Notes: generated from the letters alone by a model not told the origin. A stretch of DNA of 64,000 nucleotides from Blastomyces gilchristii SLH14081 (GCF_000003855.2 NW_003101682.1:2469835-2533834), one strand, 5' to 3'. Counted from the first letter of the stretch, positions 12,187 to 24,683 are shown. Numbers and translations: made by a program.

Positions 12187-15100
12187 ATCATGAATATCTA
12201 GATGTCTTTTAATAAAATAATAATGTTACAAATCTATCTTTCTTACAAGGTTCAGGAGTGAACCACAGTATCAAGTTGAAAAAGAGAAATAACAAGAACT
12301 CTGAATTATTATAAGACTCTTTTTATAATATGTTCTGAGATGAACTTCTTCTTCTTTGAAAGACACTCAATAATCTGTTGAATAAAGAATTCATACATGT
12401 TAGCAACTCTTCTGCTGCAGTCTCTATTCTCTTTGCAAAGAAACCAGATGAAGAACTATAGTTCTGTGTGAATTGTTAAGAATTAAATAGATAAACAAAG
12501 AAGAACTGTTATTCTTTATCTCTTATTAATGAAACTCTAGCTTGTATTAAACAAGCTCAATAATTTACAAAGTTAGATGTCATTGCTATGTTTCACAAGA
12601 TTCACATCACTGAAGAAGATAAGTAACTTACAGTATTCTGAACATGATATGATCTCTTTGAATGAGTAGTCACACTCTTTGAACTGACTAATGCTCTCAG
12701 TATATTTCAGAAGTATATCAACTGAGCACTTCAAGACTTTCTTGATAAATTTGTATCTGTATATCTCAATGACATTCTCATCTTCACTGATGAATCCAGA
12801 AAAGAATATCAAGAACATGTGTAAAAGATATTACAATGACTACAGAAAGCAGAACTGCTGATAGACATAGATAAGTGTGATTTTGAGATTAAAAGTATAA
12901 AATATCTAGGCTTTATTATAGAAGCTGGTGAGAAAATCTAAATGAATTCTGAGAAGGTCTCTGCTATTCTTGAATGAGAGGTCTCATGCACTGTGAAAGA
13001 TGTACAAAGCTTCATCAGATTTGCTAACTTCTATCAGTGATTTATATGAAACTTCTCAGATATTGCAAGATTACTTACAGAACTCACTAAGAAAGACTCA
13101 GTATTTCAATGATCAGCAGACACTGAAGCTGCATATATATGAATGAAGGAAGATATTCATTAATGCCTCTCTGCTGATAACATTAATTTCTGAATGTGAG
13201 CAGTATGAAGCCTGATTTCTCTGACTATATCACAGAAGAAGCTATATTGCAATATGATAATGAAGATATCTTACAATCATGCATCTTCATGTCTAAGAAA
13301 CTGAGTTCTGCTGAATGTAACTATGAGATCTATGATAAGAAACTTCTCACAATTGTATACTGTCTAGAAGAATGAGACTTCAAACTCTGAAGTATCTCTG
13401 AATTTGAGATAATTACAGATTATAAGAATCTCAAGCACTTCATAACTATCTGTAAACTTATTAAATAATAGATACAATAATTTAAGTTCTTAAGCTGCTT
13501 TCATTTTATAATACACTATCATTCTGGCAGTCAGAACTTGATGACAGATACTCTCTCATGATAAGAGCAAGATATGTCATCTGATATAACAGATACTCAC
13601 TGAATGAATTGAGAGTACTGACTCTTGAATCTGAATATATTAGTTGATCAAGATAAAACAGCTCATGACACTATACACACTTCTTTAATTAGAATACTCT
13701 CTCTCTGAACTGTCACTGACACTGACACTGACACTGATATTAATATCTTGACTTCTTCTGAATCTACACTGAATGAATTATGATATATAACAGCTTAAAC
13801 TGATGAACTTCTTCAAGTGCTCACTGAAGCAGTATATCAAGAAGTACTCTGAGTTCTTTCAGAACTACATATAAGAACTGACATCTCAGAATACTCAATT
13901 GATGATAATAACACTCTGCAGTTTCATAAACAATGTTGAGTCTCTCACTCTAAACTCTTATACACTCAGATAATACAAGAGATGTATAATTTGTATATAA
14001 CTGATCACTTAGATTGTGAATAATTATACTGAATGATCTCTCAAGAGTTCTACTAGTCAGAGATATTAAACAGTATCAGATATTTCATTTGAAACTGCAA
14101 CTATTGTTCTTCTATCATCTTGTGAAAGAATTGTAGAAAAGATCTACTGAAATCACTTAATATTTCTGATAGAATCTGATGAGATGTGATAATTGACTTC
14201 ATTATTAATCTTTCTAAGAGTAAGAGTTATAGAAATATTCTGATCATTGTGAATTAATTGAGTAAGAATGTAATATTGAAACCTTGTAATAAGATGAATA
14301 CTAAACAAGTGACTAAAGCTTTTCTACAGAGCTCATTCTATCAGATGTATGAATTACTAAGATTCATAGTATCAGATCAGAGCTGTCAATTTATAAGTAC
14401 TCTCTGAACAAGAATCTGTCAAGTTCTCAAGATTACACACTGTCTGTCAACTGTCTATCACTCTGAGAGTGATAATATATCAGAATAGACAATTCAGACT
14501 GTAAAGAATTATCTTCATAAGTTCTGTAATTACTTATAAAATGATTGACATAATCTGCTTTTACACACAGAGATCACTATCAATGAATAAGATATTATTT
14601 CAACAGATGTAAGCCTGTTCTTTCTTGAACATAGTTATTACATAAAAGTGTTGAATCTTTTAGAGATTACACAGTTCACACTGAATCTCTGCAGTCTGAT
14701 TCAGATTGTCAATAATATAGTAATAAAGCTCTGAGATGTCTGTGACTGAGCAGAGACCTTCATGACAACTGTGAAACAAGATCAAGAGAATTAAATCAAT
14801 ATTCATCAAGATCTCACTGAATAATACAAGATAGAAGACTTGATGTGATTGAATCTTAAGAATATACAGATTACATATTCATCTTGTATACTGAATTACA
14901 GTTATATTAAGTATAAAGTGATAGAAGTTCTAGATAGTCATAACTACTGTCTTAACATATCATCAGAGATTTATAATGTCTTTCACACAAGCTTGCTCTA
15001 TTACACTGTCACTGATCTGTTCTCTTCTCAACTAACTTTCAACTGACAGCTGCCAGGCATCATAGAAGAAGATAATGAGCTTGAGTGAGAGATTGAGAAT

Positions 15101-15247
15101 ATTCTCAATAAGAGACCTCACAGCCGTGGCTGACAATATCTCATGAAATGAGTCAGATATAATTACTCAACCTGAACTCTGAGTTCTGTATTATCTGAAA
15201 CAGCAGTTCTTGACTGATGAAAACTACTTCTGAAAAGAGGGGACTAA
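12187..15247 (+). pseudogene. Gypsy-I pol remnant (RT, RNase H, integrase, chromodomain)
   Basis: Conceptual translation gives RT from about 12,330, with the catalytic box YLND at 12,762-12,773 (YLDD with one Asp-to-Asn change). RNase H follows (the EADFSDY-type segment near 13,210), then integrase at about 13,920-14,850. A GPY/F-type module is still open for 65 codons at 14,849-15,046 (IKYKVIEVLDSHNYCLN, then VFHTSLL). A chromodomain at about 15,050-15,215 ends in a TAALD stretch. In related chromoviruses the chromodomain steers integration to heterochromatin, which fits the location. Numerous stops; inactive. Confidence 0.82.
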
Positions 15248-15557
15248 TGTGACGGGCTGTGCCTGATTAATTATATAGACTATTCTGTTACACTTCACAG
15301 ATTTCAACTGCTTCATTCTCAAATGTGTATGCTCTGATTCTCAGTCATTCTCAATCACTGATTCTCAGCTGTTATAAACACATATAGATTCTTCTGCTCT
15401 GAAGCTTCACTGTGTACATCATCACATATGTGTATAAATATTCACTTCAATCACTGATTCTCACACTTTCTCTTTCTTTTCCGTCTCTAATGTTTTTCTC
15501 TTTGTTATATAAGACCTATCAATATCATACTGATCTATTTAGCGTAGGCCTCTTACA
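15248..15557 (+). repeat. 3' LTR of gypsy-I (310 bp)
   Basis: Begins TGTGACGGGCTGTGCC and ends AGGCCTCTTACA, matching both gypsy-II LTRs. It contains gttatataagacctat, the likely TATA region. It is followed by ctttatc of gypsy-IV. Confidence 0.9.
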
Positions 15558-16955
15558 CTTTATCATGATTTAGAATATGTAAAAGCTCTCTATCTAGAAC
15601 ATTTATTTAGACATAACTTGATGACTTACATGCATAAGAAATTCAGTCACTTGGAAAGCTCTGAACTTATAGACATACTTAAATCAAGAGTGTACTGATT
15701 AAGCATGGCTGAGAACATTCAGATATACACTTATAAGTGCTTAAATTATCAGATCACAAAAGAATCTAGAAAAGGATTACAATATAAGAAAGTATAATAT
15801 CAGATAAAATGTATAATACAATCATTCAAATAATGAGAGATGAACCTCATAGATATATTACTGAAAATATTAAATGAAAATCATTGAATAATTACTGCTA
15901 TTGACTACACTACTGACTGATCAGTTATGAAAGCAGTTTCAGAGATAATAGAGAAGATGATAATGAAGTTTCTATATAATGAGATCTATATCAACTATAA
16001 AATACTGTGTAAGATTCTGACTGATAATAATATGAATCTTGTAGAAGAAGTAATGAGGCATTTAATAAGCCAGTTATAGATAAGACATTGTAGAACAATA
16101 TTATATCACTCACAGATGAATGAAAAAGTAAAATACTTGAATAAAATCTTGAGCAATATGCTGATGAAATATCTAGTGAGCAAGTCTACAAGACTATGAG
16201 ATGAATATCTCAGATAGATGCTATTAGCCATGTGAATTCAATAGCATGTAGTCTTCAAGTGTTTATCATTCTATCTGTCGTATGAATTACATTCACACAT
16301 CTCAGAGAATGCTTTGAAAAAGATGAGAGAGAGAACAGTGATTGCAGATGCATCAGTTGTGAATACAGCAGAAATAATAGTTGCAGATATAACAGTCACA
16401 GACACAGCAGTCACAGACATAGAATCAAGATTGAAAGAGATCAGTTATACACATGCAAAAGCTAATAAGTTACTTCTGAATTAAGTAATTCAATCAAAAA
16501 GATTACAAGACTCACTAGTTAGGAAACTGAGTCTTAAGATGAAAATATGAGTTCTTATATACAATGAGAGTTCTGAGAAGTTTCAATCTAGATGATTTGA
16601 GCTCTATAAAATACTCAAATCACATTCTCTGAGAATATACACATTGAAAGAATCAGAGGAATGAGTCTTATATAACTTAATAAATGATTCACATCTTATA
16701 AAGATAAAGATATAAGATCTGAGTGAATTATGATTATTTACAGCACTATCATCAGTATTAAAAAAGAAGAGACTTATAATTAAAAAGTCTTATAAAGTAA
16801 GAGAAATCATAGACACTTATAAATCAGATAATCTCACTTATTCTAATCTTTCTATAATTATAAGAAAAGAATGAGAAGTAATGAAGAAATTAGATAAATA
16901 TCACACTTTAATAAGTAATAAGACTGTAGTCAGTTGTATAATAATGCATCACAGA
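15558..16955 (+). pseudogene. Gypsy-IV integrase remnant (third gypsy family)
   Basis: Stops removed, the translation shows an integrase in order: an HHCC zinc site (HKKFSHLESS near 15,630, CLNYQI near 15,735 with the second Cys changed to Tyr), a catalytic core with a VAIDYTTDW-like segment near 15,900, DNNMNLVEEV near 16,030, YHSQMNEKVKYLNKI near 16,110 (HSQTNGKVE type), then a C-terminal FELYKILKSHSLRIYTL segment near 16,600 that fits the GPY/F module. The protein differs from gypsy-I/II and gypsy-III. hAT-Y interrupts it at 16,955; the continuation resumes after 30,746. Confidence 0.72.
16948..16955. repeat. 8-bp target duplication, left of hAT-Y
   Basis: ATCACAGA directly before the TAGACTG end. 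The identical octamer follows the other end at 30,739-30,746. Eight bases is the hAT-superfamily size. Confidence 0.93.
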
Positions 16956-18482
16956 TAGACTGACTGTATGACTGTATCTGAGATCAGAATTAAACTTTAT
17001 AGTTATTATATTACCTAAAAGCATTACTTCTGATCATGATTTGTATTCATTACATTGATTTCAAATCATGTTATTTTAAATATTAAATATCTCAGATTTA
17101 CTTTTTAAATAAAAATCTAGTTCTGAATAAAGAATATATTTGAATTCTTAGTCACATTTTCATTCTGATCTTATTATTGAGAATCATATTAAATGAGACT
17201 ATAAAATCACTTCACACTTACATAATATCATATATAGTACTTATTGAAAATTCAATAGAGAATATTATTAAATATTATTACTTTTCTGAATACAGATCAT
17301 AATTTATATAATTTTAATAATAAAAAAAATATAAAATATAAAAAAAAAATAAAAAACAAAAAATAAAATAAAAACAAGAAAAAATCAGAATGAAAAAAAA
17401 AGAGAAAGAAAAAAAAAAAATAAAAAAAAATAAAAAAATAAAAAATAAAAAATAAAAAAATCAAGATTACAGAATTATAGTACTTTTAAAATACTCACTT
17501 CTCTGAGTCTTTATAATATTTATTATCAACTGTGTATCTTTTTTAGTAAGAGTAATACAGCTGTGATAAGTTATTATTTTAATATTATCTAATAAATAAT
17601 CAGTATATATCTGTATAAATGTGAATATTTAGAAAATATATATTTAAAAAGTATGATCAGAGTAAACTCTGCTGTCACTTGAATAATATTATGAATAGAA
17701 TACTGAAATTAATAATTCTCTTCATTAATTTCATAGACAAGATATATGAAGATAATCTTGAGAAATATAAAATTCTCTAACTTCTGACAAAAATGAATCT
17801 CACAGAGAGACTCTATTCTCATAATATCAGAGATTGAGTGTTATTAAAAAGTGTTACTTTAATATAATATATATATACTTACTGTAACAATTCACTCTCT
17901 GTATATGTAACTGAGAGTTACAGCTTTCTCACACTGTACAGCTCTTTCTGAGATACTGTTACTGATTTGTAACTTATACAGTCTCTCAGTTTAGTATATA
18001 CTGTGTGTATACAGTTCTGCATAATGAGATTATATTGATTATTATAATCTGATACAATACTCACTTTTCACAGATCATATTTTATTTAAGAGAGAAGAGA
18101 GAAGATGTGACTGTGATTTTATTAAAAGAGAATGAATAATTAATAATATTAAATATAATTTAATTCTTCTGTATTTAAAATTTGATTAATCTATACTCTT
18201 CAATTTAAGAGTTTCTAAGAGTGTTTTAATAGTTTTCATATCAGCTTGAACTTAGTAATGAATTGAAGAAGAAGAGAAAAAAGAGAAGAAAGAAATAAGA
18301 ATAACTTATCTTTATAATATAAAAATAGAGAATCACTGTAATTATTCTTTCTAGTAATAAAGATCTGTTTACTATATATATTTCTGATATAGATTATATA
18401 ATAACTGTAGACAAAGAATATCAACAGTGTATGTATTAAATGAAGATAATATTACTATGTAACACTGTAGCTGTTTTTTTTT

Positions 18483-18856
18483 GCCCCGGTGGCCGAATGG
18501 TTAATGCGGCCACCCGGTAGCGCCTTGGCGTGGGAAACCAAGGCGCGTGGGTTCGAAACCCGCAGGGGATACATTAAATCTGGAACTCAAGCACCTCAGG
18601 TTCCTAATAAATACAGAGGTGTACAAATCGCTCCAATGAATCACTCTATGTTCCTGGGCTGGGAAGTTATTATCGCATGTATCTAATTGTCACTCCTTTG
18701 TATTTTCCTATGTTCTTGTTATCTTGGCGTGGTCTCAACACCTGTATTTCCTCCTGTATAACCAACACTTGACCTGTATTTAACATCACGCAAGGACTCA
18801 TCATAAGCTCCGCTTGCATATGAGTATAATGGAAGAATAATAATAATAATAATAAA
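18483..18856 (+). mobile_element. SINE-1: tRNA-derived SINE with (AAT)n tail
   Basis: About 374 bp. The head is tRNA-like: gccccggtggccgaatggtt carries a Pol III A box (TGGCCGAATGG) and ggttcgaaaccc carries a B box. Between them gcgccttgg and ccaaggcgc can pair perfectly. A unique body of about 270 bp ends in gagtataatggaag followed by (AAT)n. It is flanked by actgtagctgtttt (left near 18,464-18,477, right 18,857-18,870), and hAT-X shows the empty site near 33,493. Little RIP damage, in contrast to its host. Confidence 0.93.
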
Positions 18857-18954
18857 ACTGTAGCTGTTTTCATACATCTCTGAAAACTGTTAATATTTTC
18901 TTTATCTCTTTATATTTGATAAGTTAGTAATATATTTCAATATACTCTCTCTTT

Positions 18955-19073
18955 TATTATCATTATCATTATTATTATCATTATTATTATCACTATTATT
19001 ATCATCATTACTATTACTATCACTATTATCATCATTATTATCATTATTATTATTATTATTACTATTATTATAT
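18955..19073. repeat. ATT/ATC microsatellite inside hAT-Y
   Basis: Run of att, atc and act triplets at the same relative place as in the other hAT copies. Confidence 0.9.
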
Positions 19074-19139
19074 CATTTCTGATCATCTCTTCTATCTTCA
19101 CTTCTCTTCAACACTCACTGAAATCAATTATGTTATTTC

Positions 19140-19960
19140 TCTTTGAATATTCTATGATTATGCAGATCACTAAGATACGTGAATACTATTACAGATTAAA
19201 GAAAGAGAAGAAGAAAATGTTTAAGTAAAAGAAAATAGATTATAAGATATATTATAATATCTTGAATAGACTCTGTAAGAAAGTAGAATAATAATAATTT
19301 TAAGTAACACTTCTGATAGATTTAGACTGAACTAAGTATAGAAATAATACAGATAACAGTGTCTGTAAGAGATTAAAGAAGAAGATAGTAAAGAGTCTTA
19401 TACAGTAGCAGTGAGATCAGAAGAAGTTCTGAGAATAATTTGAGTTTAAGATAAAAAAAGAGAGAGAGAAGAAGAGTGTTACTATAAATAAATAGTAGTA
19501 GAAGAAGATTGAGAGAATATTGAAGTAAGAGATAAAGAAGTTAAAACTGATAAATTTTTTATTTATTAACAGATAATGATTTTTAATAATACTTCTATTC
19601 TCTAATTGATTAGCAGAAGCTAGTAGAGAAGAAGAGAATTAAGATCTTATTCAGATCTTAAATACACTTCATGATTCAGAATATTAAGAAGATAGCTCTG
19701 CTCTCTGAGCATGTTAATCTGCTTACTACTAAGATGAAATCTGAGACAGCAAATCAGAAAATGCAGGATTTTGAGACATAGATTAATCTGACTGAGAAGA
19801 AGCAGCAGAAACTCCTCTCTAAAATGATAGTGAAGAGAGATTTTAAGATAATTATTATCTCAGATAAGAAGAAGAAGAAGAAGAAGAAGAATAAGAAGTG
19901 AATTATAGAGAATAATAAGAAGAATAAGAAAGAGAAGAAAGATAATAAGTAGAAAAAGTT
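19140..19960 (+). pseudogene. hAT-Y upstream ORF, Lys/Glu-rich, coiled-coil-like remnant
   Basis: Reading in the element's sense, fragments such as YYRLKKEKKKMFK near 19,180, a repeated KRLKKK segment near 19,365, an Asp/Glu-rich stretch near 19,620-19,800 and a terminal Lys run near 19,865-19,950 persist across all four hAT copies. This suggests a real ancestral protein of high charge, perhaps with an intron near 19,280. No known domain recognised. It could be a separate element protein or an N-terminal part of the transposase gene. Confidence 0.4.
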
Positions 19961-20219
19961 TTTTTCTTTTTATATTAGTTAATTATAAGTTCATAATTAT
20001 TAATAATTAAAATTGATTTTAAGTTTTCAAAAATTATTATACAAGTTGTAATCAAGTCAGAAATAATATATATATATATATATATTTAACTATCATAATT
20101 CATAAATCACTATAATATATAAGTATCAACATTTTTTCAATATTGATATTTATAATATTAATATATTTTTAATGATATTATCTAATAATATAATTTAATA
20201 AAACTCTCTTTCACACACA

Positions 20220-20220
<1 letters not shown>

Positions 20221-20258
<38 letters not shown>
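20221..20258 (-). repeat. (AAT)n 3' tail of LINE-2
   Basis: Pure ATT triplets on plus, directly next to the target duplication. The same tail type ends LINE-3, LINE-4 and both SINEs. Confidence 0.95.
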
Positions 20259-20259
<1 letters not shown>

Positions 20260-20301
20260 TTCAATTATAGATGTATGCAGTCAGAGACTATAACATCTAC
20301 C

Positions 20302-20325
20302 TGAGAACTTTTAGTTCTCAGGGCT
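20302..20325 (-). other. Conserved hairpin in the LINE 3' UTR
   Basis: ctgagaac tttta gttctcag forms a perfect 8-bp stem about 45 bases before the (AAT)n tail. LINE-4 (about 47,495-47,518) and LINE-3 (about 44,836-44,860) retain the stem with a different loop. Possibly the structure recognised by the element's RT (inference). Confidence 0.6.
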
Positions 20326-20612
20326 TTTTCTATATCTGTAAAGTTAACTATTATACATTCATCAATTTCAGATATGTAAAATCAGAAAATTCCAGCCCAG
20401 AATACAAAAACTGTTTACAAATTGCAGTGTTTTAACATCTTCTGATACTTTGAAACCATTTGACAATATCATGACAAAAGAAAAGAGAACACAGTCTTAA
20501 AGATAGACACATTAAATAGATAGATAGAAAGAAATTGAAAGAAAAAGATAAAGTAAAGAAAGACTGTAATAAAACAAATTATTAAAAGATAGTATATAGC
20601 TGTTTTAACAGA

Positions 20613-23600
20613 CTATATCTGATTGATTTCCTCCTCTTCATATTCAGATAATTCTGAATTTAGTCATTTTCTTGTAGCTGCTTGAGTTTCTGATAGAAAG
20701 TCTATTAAATATTTAATTCCTGTCTCAGTTGAGAATAAGAATCTCATATTTAATTGATTTAGATTATACTTCTCTTTCAATCTGACTCTGAGACTATTGT
20801 ATAACACACAGTGCATTACAATATACTCAGAATTCTCATTTGCATTGCAGAATGAGCCTTCTATTGAGTCAAATCTATCATCAAATCTTTGTATATAAGA
20901 TTTGAAATAGCCATGTTCTAGTTTCAGCTGTATTATAGATGAGAATATTTTCTTTTTACATTTAATTGAACAAGATTTTCACTTGGGTTTTGTTTCAAAT
21001 CTTGAATAATGTATACTCTTCTTTTGTTTCTGCCAGCTTTCATTTCACTTGTCTAAACAAGATTCTTTTATTTTTCTCTTTATAAAAAACCAGGACATAA
21101 CTTTTTGAATAGATCTGCTTAATTCTGCACTCTTTTTTACAGCTGAATCAGCCAATTCATCTGTCATGAATATTCATATGAGCAGGAACTCAGTGTAGAT
21201 GAATTATCAGCGTTTGATGTTCTTCTCTTTTGAATGTTCAAAACAGAGTTTAAGATCAGTTCAAGATTCATTTGATCATTATGAATCTGACTATTTCTAA
21301 GTCTTTTTAAAGCAGCTTAACTATCAGAGAATATTCATACCTCTTTCAAACTATTTCCTCTTTTATGAGATTTTATTTCTATGAGTTTGAAAGCTTTCAC
21401 TATTATAAATAGTTCAGCATCAAAGACTTCACATTCACAGCCTAGATTCCAGAAATCTGAGATAAAATTGATATTATCTTCAGTATAAGCAATGCTTGCA
21501 TCTAATCTATTCAGATTCTCATTCTTTGAGTCATCTGAATAAATCAGAATAGAGTCTTTTATATTGATTGTAGAAATTCTCTTCAAATACTGTTCACATT
21601 CTTTCTCTTTTGATAGTTCACTTATTTATAAGTCTATAAGAGATTCAAGCTTTTCTCTTCAGAGAGATAACTTCTCATGATTCACTTTTTCAACATTTAA
21701 AGAAGAAAATTGATTTTTAATCAGAGAGTATAGTCTGTAAAGTTGAGAAGGCATTTTCTTTGAAGAATCATTTTCATTTCAATCAAGAAATCTATTTCAA
21801 TCCAGTTCATTTCCAGAGTTAATTGATGAAAATGAAGATGAGACTCTTTCTCTGATTATATGATTTGAGCTTATCTTTATAACTCTCAGAGCATAGTTCA
21901 TACAGGCCTTTTCAAATCTAATAGCAAAAGAAGGAATTGAAGCTTCAATTTTCATTACTTTAATAGAAGATGATTTGAATACTCTCAGAATTCTTCTCAA
22001 GACTCTGTTTTACAGACTTTGAAAGAGTTCAGTGAAATTCCCTTGATTATTTCATCAAACTTAAACTTCATAATCAGCTACTGATGTAATACAGGCTATA
22101 TATAACTGTCTCATAGCCTGGAAGAATAGACCTCTCTCTGTATTTGATAGTCTGATTATGTTATTCAATAGTCTTTCTGCCTTGACAGTTCTTTGTTGAA
22201 TGTGATATTTAAAGTTCAACTTGAAGTTTAACCATACTTCTAATTATTTGATATTTACACTGAGTTTAATCTCTCTATTTAAAAGAGATAGAGACAGTTC
22301 TTTCTCATTGAATCTAGGAAAGAAATGAATTAACTCAGTTTTATTCATATCAAATTGAATTTGATTGATATCTGCTCTAACAAAGATTTTCTTTACAGTT
22401 TCTTCAATCACTTTCAAATTCTCTTTGATAGTTTTTGAGCTGTAGACTAGATCAATATCATTCATATAACTCAGAGATCTCACTATTCTCATATTTCTAT
22501 TCTTGAATAGATATGCAGTGTATATTACAAATAAAATGAGTGAGATTGAAGATTCTTATGATACTTCTATTTTTATCTCAGTCTTATCTTGTTTCATTCC
22601 ATCAAAAAAAAGTTGTATAATTCTTTTAGATATAAAACAGTTAACTCATTTTATTAGAGAAAGTGACAGTTTTAACATCTTCAATGTCTGAATTAGCTTT
22701 GACTTTGAAACATGATTAAATGCTTCTTTTATATCAATAAAAACTGCAGTTGAGACCAGATCTTCATGCTTTGCTATTTAAATATCATGAATAACTGAGA
22801 TAACAGTGTCAATTACATAACACTGTTTTCTATCCCTTATTTATTCACTGAATAAAAGAGAATTACTGACAGAGCTTATAAAAGATAGTTGAGTAGCTAT
22901 TATCTTTTCTAAAATCTTTTCTAGACAGTTCAATAGAGATATTACTCTATATAACTTAGAAATCAAAGTTTTTCTATTAGGCTTTGTAAGAATCACTTCA
23001 GTGACTTCTCTTCAGCATTCAGAATGATATTCATTTTTCAAGAGATTGAAAAAGAGCTCAAAATATTCATTCTTTAAGTAGGAGTATGTATTTTGAATAA
23101 TTAAGTGATTAATTGAATCAGGCCCTGCAGCAGTCTTAACTGAACTTGAGAAAATAGCTGACTCTAATTCATCTTGAGTAAGATCAGGCCATTCTCAGTC
23201 ATTTTCATCAATATAGTTAAGAAGTGATATATTCTCTTTCTCTGAATCTGAATCTGATGAGTATTGAAAGAGAGTTCTTATAAAAGCTTGACATTTTTTC
23301 TCAAAAGAGTTTGCTGTATATGATTCATTCTGAAACTTATATTCTACAGTTGAAAGTTTTGCTACACTTCTTGTTTTAGTATAGTTAAAAGCTTTAAAAA
23401 CTTCCTTCTCTTGTGCTTCTTCAAGAAATTTATTTCAGCAGTCTGTTTTAGCTTTTTTAATATCTGAAAAATATTCATTTCTGACAGCTTTGAACTCTTC
23501 ATCAGATNNNNNNNNNNNNNNNNNNNNNNNNNNNNNNNNNNNNNNNNNNNNNNNNNNNNNNNNNNNNNNNNNNNNNNNNNNNNNNNNNNNNNNNNNNNNN

Positions 23601-24660
23601 NNNNNNNCTTTCAATCTCTTCTAGCAGTAGCTAATTCTTTTCTTTTAGATGAGATATTCTCATTTCATCAAGGTTTTGAATACTCAGAAGATTTTCTCTT
23701 TGAAATATTATCTCTCACACTTGTTAGAATAATAGATGTAATAAGCTTCACTCTATTCTCAAGCATTTCATTTGAGATATCTTGACCAGAATTTCAATAT
23801 AGCTCATTCTGTCTTTCAGATTTTAACAGTTTTATGCTTTCTTCAACTGCTTTTCAATCAGCTTTTTCAAAGTTAAACTAATTAGAGAGAAGAGGATTTT
23901 CACTCATTTGTTTTTCACTCAGTTCAATCTCAAATTGAATAATCTCATGATTTGATTCTGATGTCACATTTAAATCAATAAATTAGTTTATAAGTCTTCT
24001 TTTCATTAGATTTTATGATATAAAGATTACATCTATAATAGATTTCTGTTTCATATCTTTTCTAAAGAATGTTTGTTGATCAGACTTATTAATCAAATCT
24101 ATTGAATGCTCAAAGATTCATTTAACTAGATTATCAGCTCTCACTGCTCTCTTGCATTCTGAATTTCATCACAGATAATGTGCATTGAAATCTCCTGCAA
24201 TTATAGAGTTTCTTGATGAAGTTATGTTCAGAAATCCTCTATCAATTGTTCAGATATTGTTATTTTTCTTCAATGACTTTTCATTATAGATATTTATGAG
24301 CTGTATAGTATCAAACTCATTTTCTTTATCTATAATATTACTCATCAGAATATCAGTGTCAGATATAATATTAAATCTTAGATTAAATTGATATCTTGAT
24401 CTCTTTCTTTTATAGATCACTACTCTTGACTTTATCTCAGACTTTTGAGGTAAAAAGCAGTAGTAGCTTGAATAAGAAATGACATATTTTTACTCAGCAT
24501 TAAAATTCAGCTTCTGAAGCAGTATAAAATCAACTTTTTATTCAAATACAATTTGAAGACAAGAATAAATACAATTTGAGTTTCTATTCACATTATTTTA
24601 AATAAATATGATTTTTGAAGAGTTTTTAAACTTTTTTTATTATTTTTGTTGTATATTCAT
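20613..24660 (-). pseudogene. LINE-2 ORF2: endonuclease, reverse transcriptase, RNase H, damaged
   Basis: ATG at 24,660, same context as LINE-1; the frame ends near 20,613 after an acidic tail (EEEEINQI), giving about 1,350 codons. Endonuclease at about 24,530-23,950. The RT catalytic box reads SYMNDIDLVYSS near 22,455, where the family has a Y/F-x-DD box, so one Asp has become Asn. RNase H at 21,335-21,586 and beyond keeps YSDDSKNEN (first Asp), CEVFDAEL (Glu) and a later Asp in the FSDS segment. A Cys/His cluster near 20,820-20,880 is the C-terminal zinc element. It contains the 100-N gap. Many RIP-type stops; not functional. Confidence 0.88.
23508..23607. other. Assembly gap of 100 N, real gap about 11 bases
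   Basis: Exactly 100 N lie between ...catcagat and ctttcaatctc. LINE-1 at the same place (near 708-718) has only 11 bases, attatatcatt, between those two sequences. The gap is therefore a placeholder at a contig join inside a repeat. Confidence 0.85.
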
Positions 24661-24683
24661 ACTAAAAGAGAGTAGAGTAGAAT

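Larger units (their letters stand above)
12187..15557 (+). mobile_element. Gypsy-I: chromodomain Ty3/gypsy element, 5' part displaced by hAT-Z
   Basis: Plus-strand copy of the gypsy-II family, starting abruptly just upstream of RT (atgaatatctagatgtc at 12,191 matches ataaatatctagatgtc near 36,971) and running to the 3' LTR end at 15,557. The missing LTR, gag and protease presumably lie beyond hAT-Z to the left. It ends against gypsy-IV sequence at 15,558. Degraded throughout. Confidence 0.88.

Noticed and set aside
18483..18570. Functional tRNA gene
   Set aside because: Pol III boxes are present, but the acceptor ends do not pair well and the anticodon loop is enlarged; the sequence continues into a SINE body with target duplications.
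18489..18686. Protein frames across the SINEs (also 18,670-18,873 and 54,590-55,104)
   Set aside because: Start inside the tRNA-like head or body of a SINE and end at its tail; both strands are open by chance.
18955..19073. CRISPR array or other regularly spaced repeat
   Set aside because: Simple triplet repeats without unique spacers, in a eukaryotic context.
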